Positions 6,682 to 7,044 of a DNA stretch of 7,044 nt are shown here, piece by piece. The notes beneath the pieces were generated by a model, which was not told the DNA's origin, made no database searches, and worked only from the letters and a program-made list of their open reading frames with translations. A program made the position numbers and the translations under genes. Each line of letters opens with the position of its first letter. Within the stretch, counting starts at the first letter, position 1. This DNA comes from Bacteroidota bacterium (lineage in GTDB: Bacteria > Bacteroidota > Rhodothermia > Rhodothermales > UBA10348), in contig JAQCDI010000136.1 in assembly GCA_027620595.1 (NCBI GenBank), positions 1 to 7,044 of the forward strand. Direction: 5' to 3'.

Positions 6682-7044
6682 TCAGGCGTCTCCAAGGTTG
6701 ACGCGGACGGCCCGCAATCGGGACGGATCGCCCTGCGCAGCACCGGGTTCGGTCCAAACGACGAGCCAATCGTCCTCCAGGCGCTCCAGGCGGGGATAAC
6801 CAACCGCCCGACCGGTCGATGTGCCGGCCACCTTGATGGCTTCCGTCATCCCACCACCCAGCGTCACACGCCGCATATACAGTCCGGTCGCAGAAGGATC
6901 TCCCCCCTCCATCCATAGCACCAGGGCCGCATCCGGCCCGTCCATGCGCAGGGCCGCGCGGCCCGCCGGACGACCCAGGTCCACGCGGACCGGTTCGGAA
7001 AGCGGCTGAATCGATTGCTCGTCCAGGAAACGGACCCAGACCTC
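6682..7044 (-). CDS. C-terminal part of a sialidase-like/BNR beta-propeller protein, cut by window edge
   Basis: The 120 codons visible are stop-free from the window edge to TGA at 6682, so the gene begins to the right. Two copies of a roughly 54-residue unit are visible. One is AALRMDGPDAALVLWMEGG (30-48) with LYMRRVTLG downstream. The other is YPRLERLEDDWLVVWTEPG (83-101) with LRAVRVNL downstream. Each has a hydrophobic strand ending in W-x-E and a later strand with R-x-V. This looks like two blades of a beta-propeller, as at the end of exo-alpha-sialidase/BNR-repeat secreted proteins or lipoproteins. Asp-box motifs and catalytic residues are not visible in this fragment, so enzyme activity cannot be claimed. 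It is the first visible gene of the minus-strand run and may lie in the same operon. Confidence 0.55.
   Translation of the reverse strand, partial: EVWVRFLDEQSIQPLSEPVRVDLGRPAGRAALRMDGPDAALVLWMEGGDPSATGLYMRRVTLGGGMTEAIKVAGTSTGRAVGYPRLERLEDDWLVVWTEPGAAQGDPSRLRAVRVNLGDA
6690..6693 (-). promoter_or_regulatory. SD site that decides the TTG start of the ArsN2-like gene
   Basis: GGAG in the last codons of the propeller gene, nine bases before TTG 6680. With no ATG near the start of the homology, this site is the main reason for choosing the TTG. Confidence 0.5.

Noticed and set aside
5111..6799. A 562-codon open frame on the plus strand
   Set aside because: It lies opposite the VKOR-DsbA and ArsN2-like genes, which have complete catalytic motifs. 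The plus-strand product is His/Gly/Arg-rich and low in complexity.
6684..6803. Longer N-terminus of the ArsN2-like protein starting at TTG 6803
   Set aside because: It would overlap the propeller gene by about 120 bases, and the extra residues have no GNAT character.
1..7044. CRISPR, tRNA, rRNA, insertion sequence or phage attachment site
   Set aside because: I saw no regular repeat array, cloverleaf, transposase or terminal repeats. Coding genes fill nearly the whole window.

Overview
The window is GC-rich and densely coding, with no RNA genes, mobile elements or CRISPR visible. The gene set and codon bias suggest a free-living heterotrophic bacterium with an oxidising cell envelope. Several genes start with GTG or TTG, and some lack a clear Shine-Dalgarno (SD) sequence. 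A GC-rich member of the Rhodothermota/Bacteroidota side is my best guess, but there is no marker gene and I cannot settle the phylum.

Layout, left to right. Positions 1-716 (minus strand) hold the first 238 codons of malQ, a 4-alpha-glucanotransferase cut by the window edge. Positions 717-885 are the only real intergenic gap. It is divergent and contains a hairpin plus T-run reading towards malQ. Positions 886-1647 (plus strand) encode a YaaW-like (UPF0174/DUF3944) protein. Its 3' end overlaps the convergent end of the next gene by 28 bp, and a GC-rich hairpin sits in that overlap.

From 7044 down to 1620, seven minus-strand genes run head to tail with junctions between a 1-base overlap and a 33-base gap, which looks like one transcription unit. 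In order of transcription they are: the C-terminal end of a sialidase-like beta-propeller protein (partial), an ArsN2-like GNAT acetyltransferase, a VKOR-DsbA fusion, a CYTH-domain (class IV adenylate cyclase-type) protein, an aquaporin-family channel with an unusual NPA/NPV signature, and a YdbS/YdbT pair of bacterial PH-domain membrane proteins.

Taken together the run is envelope-oriented: disulfide formation, a small-solute channel, PH-domain membrane proteins and an acetyltransferase of the arsenic-resistance family. Individually these are known families. The less usual points are the combination of an ArsN-type acetyltransferase with an NPV aquaporin and no arsenate reductase or efflux gene in view, the missing selectivity-filter arginine in the channel, and the two hairpins flanking the YaaW-like gene. 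I found no convincing evidence of a wholly new system.
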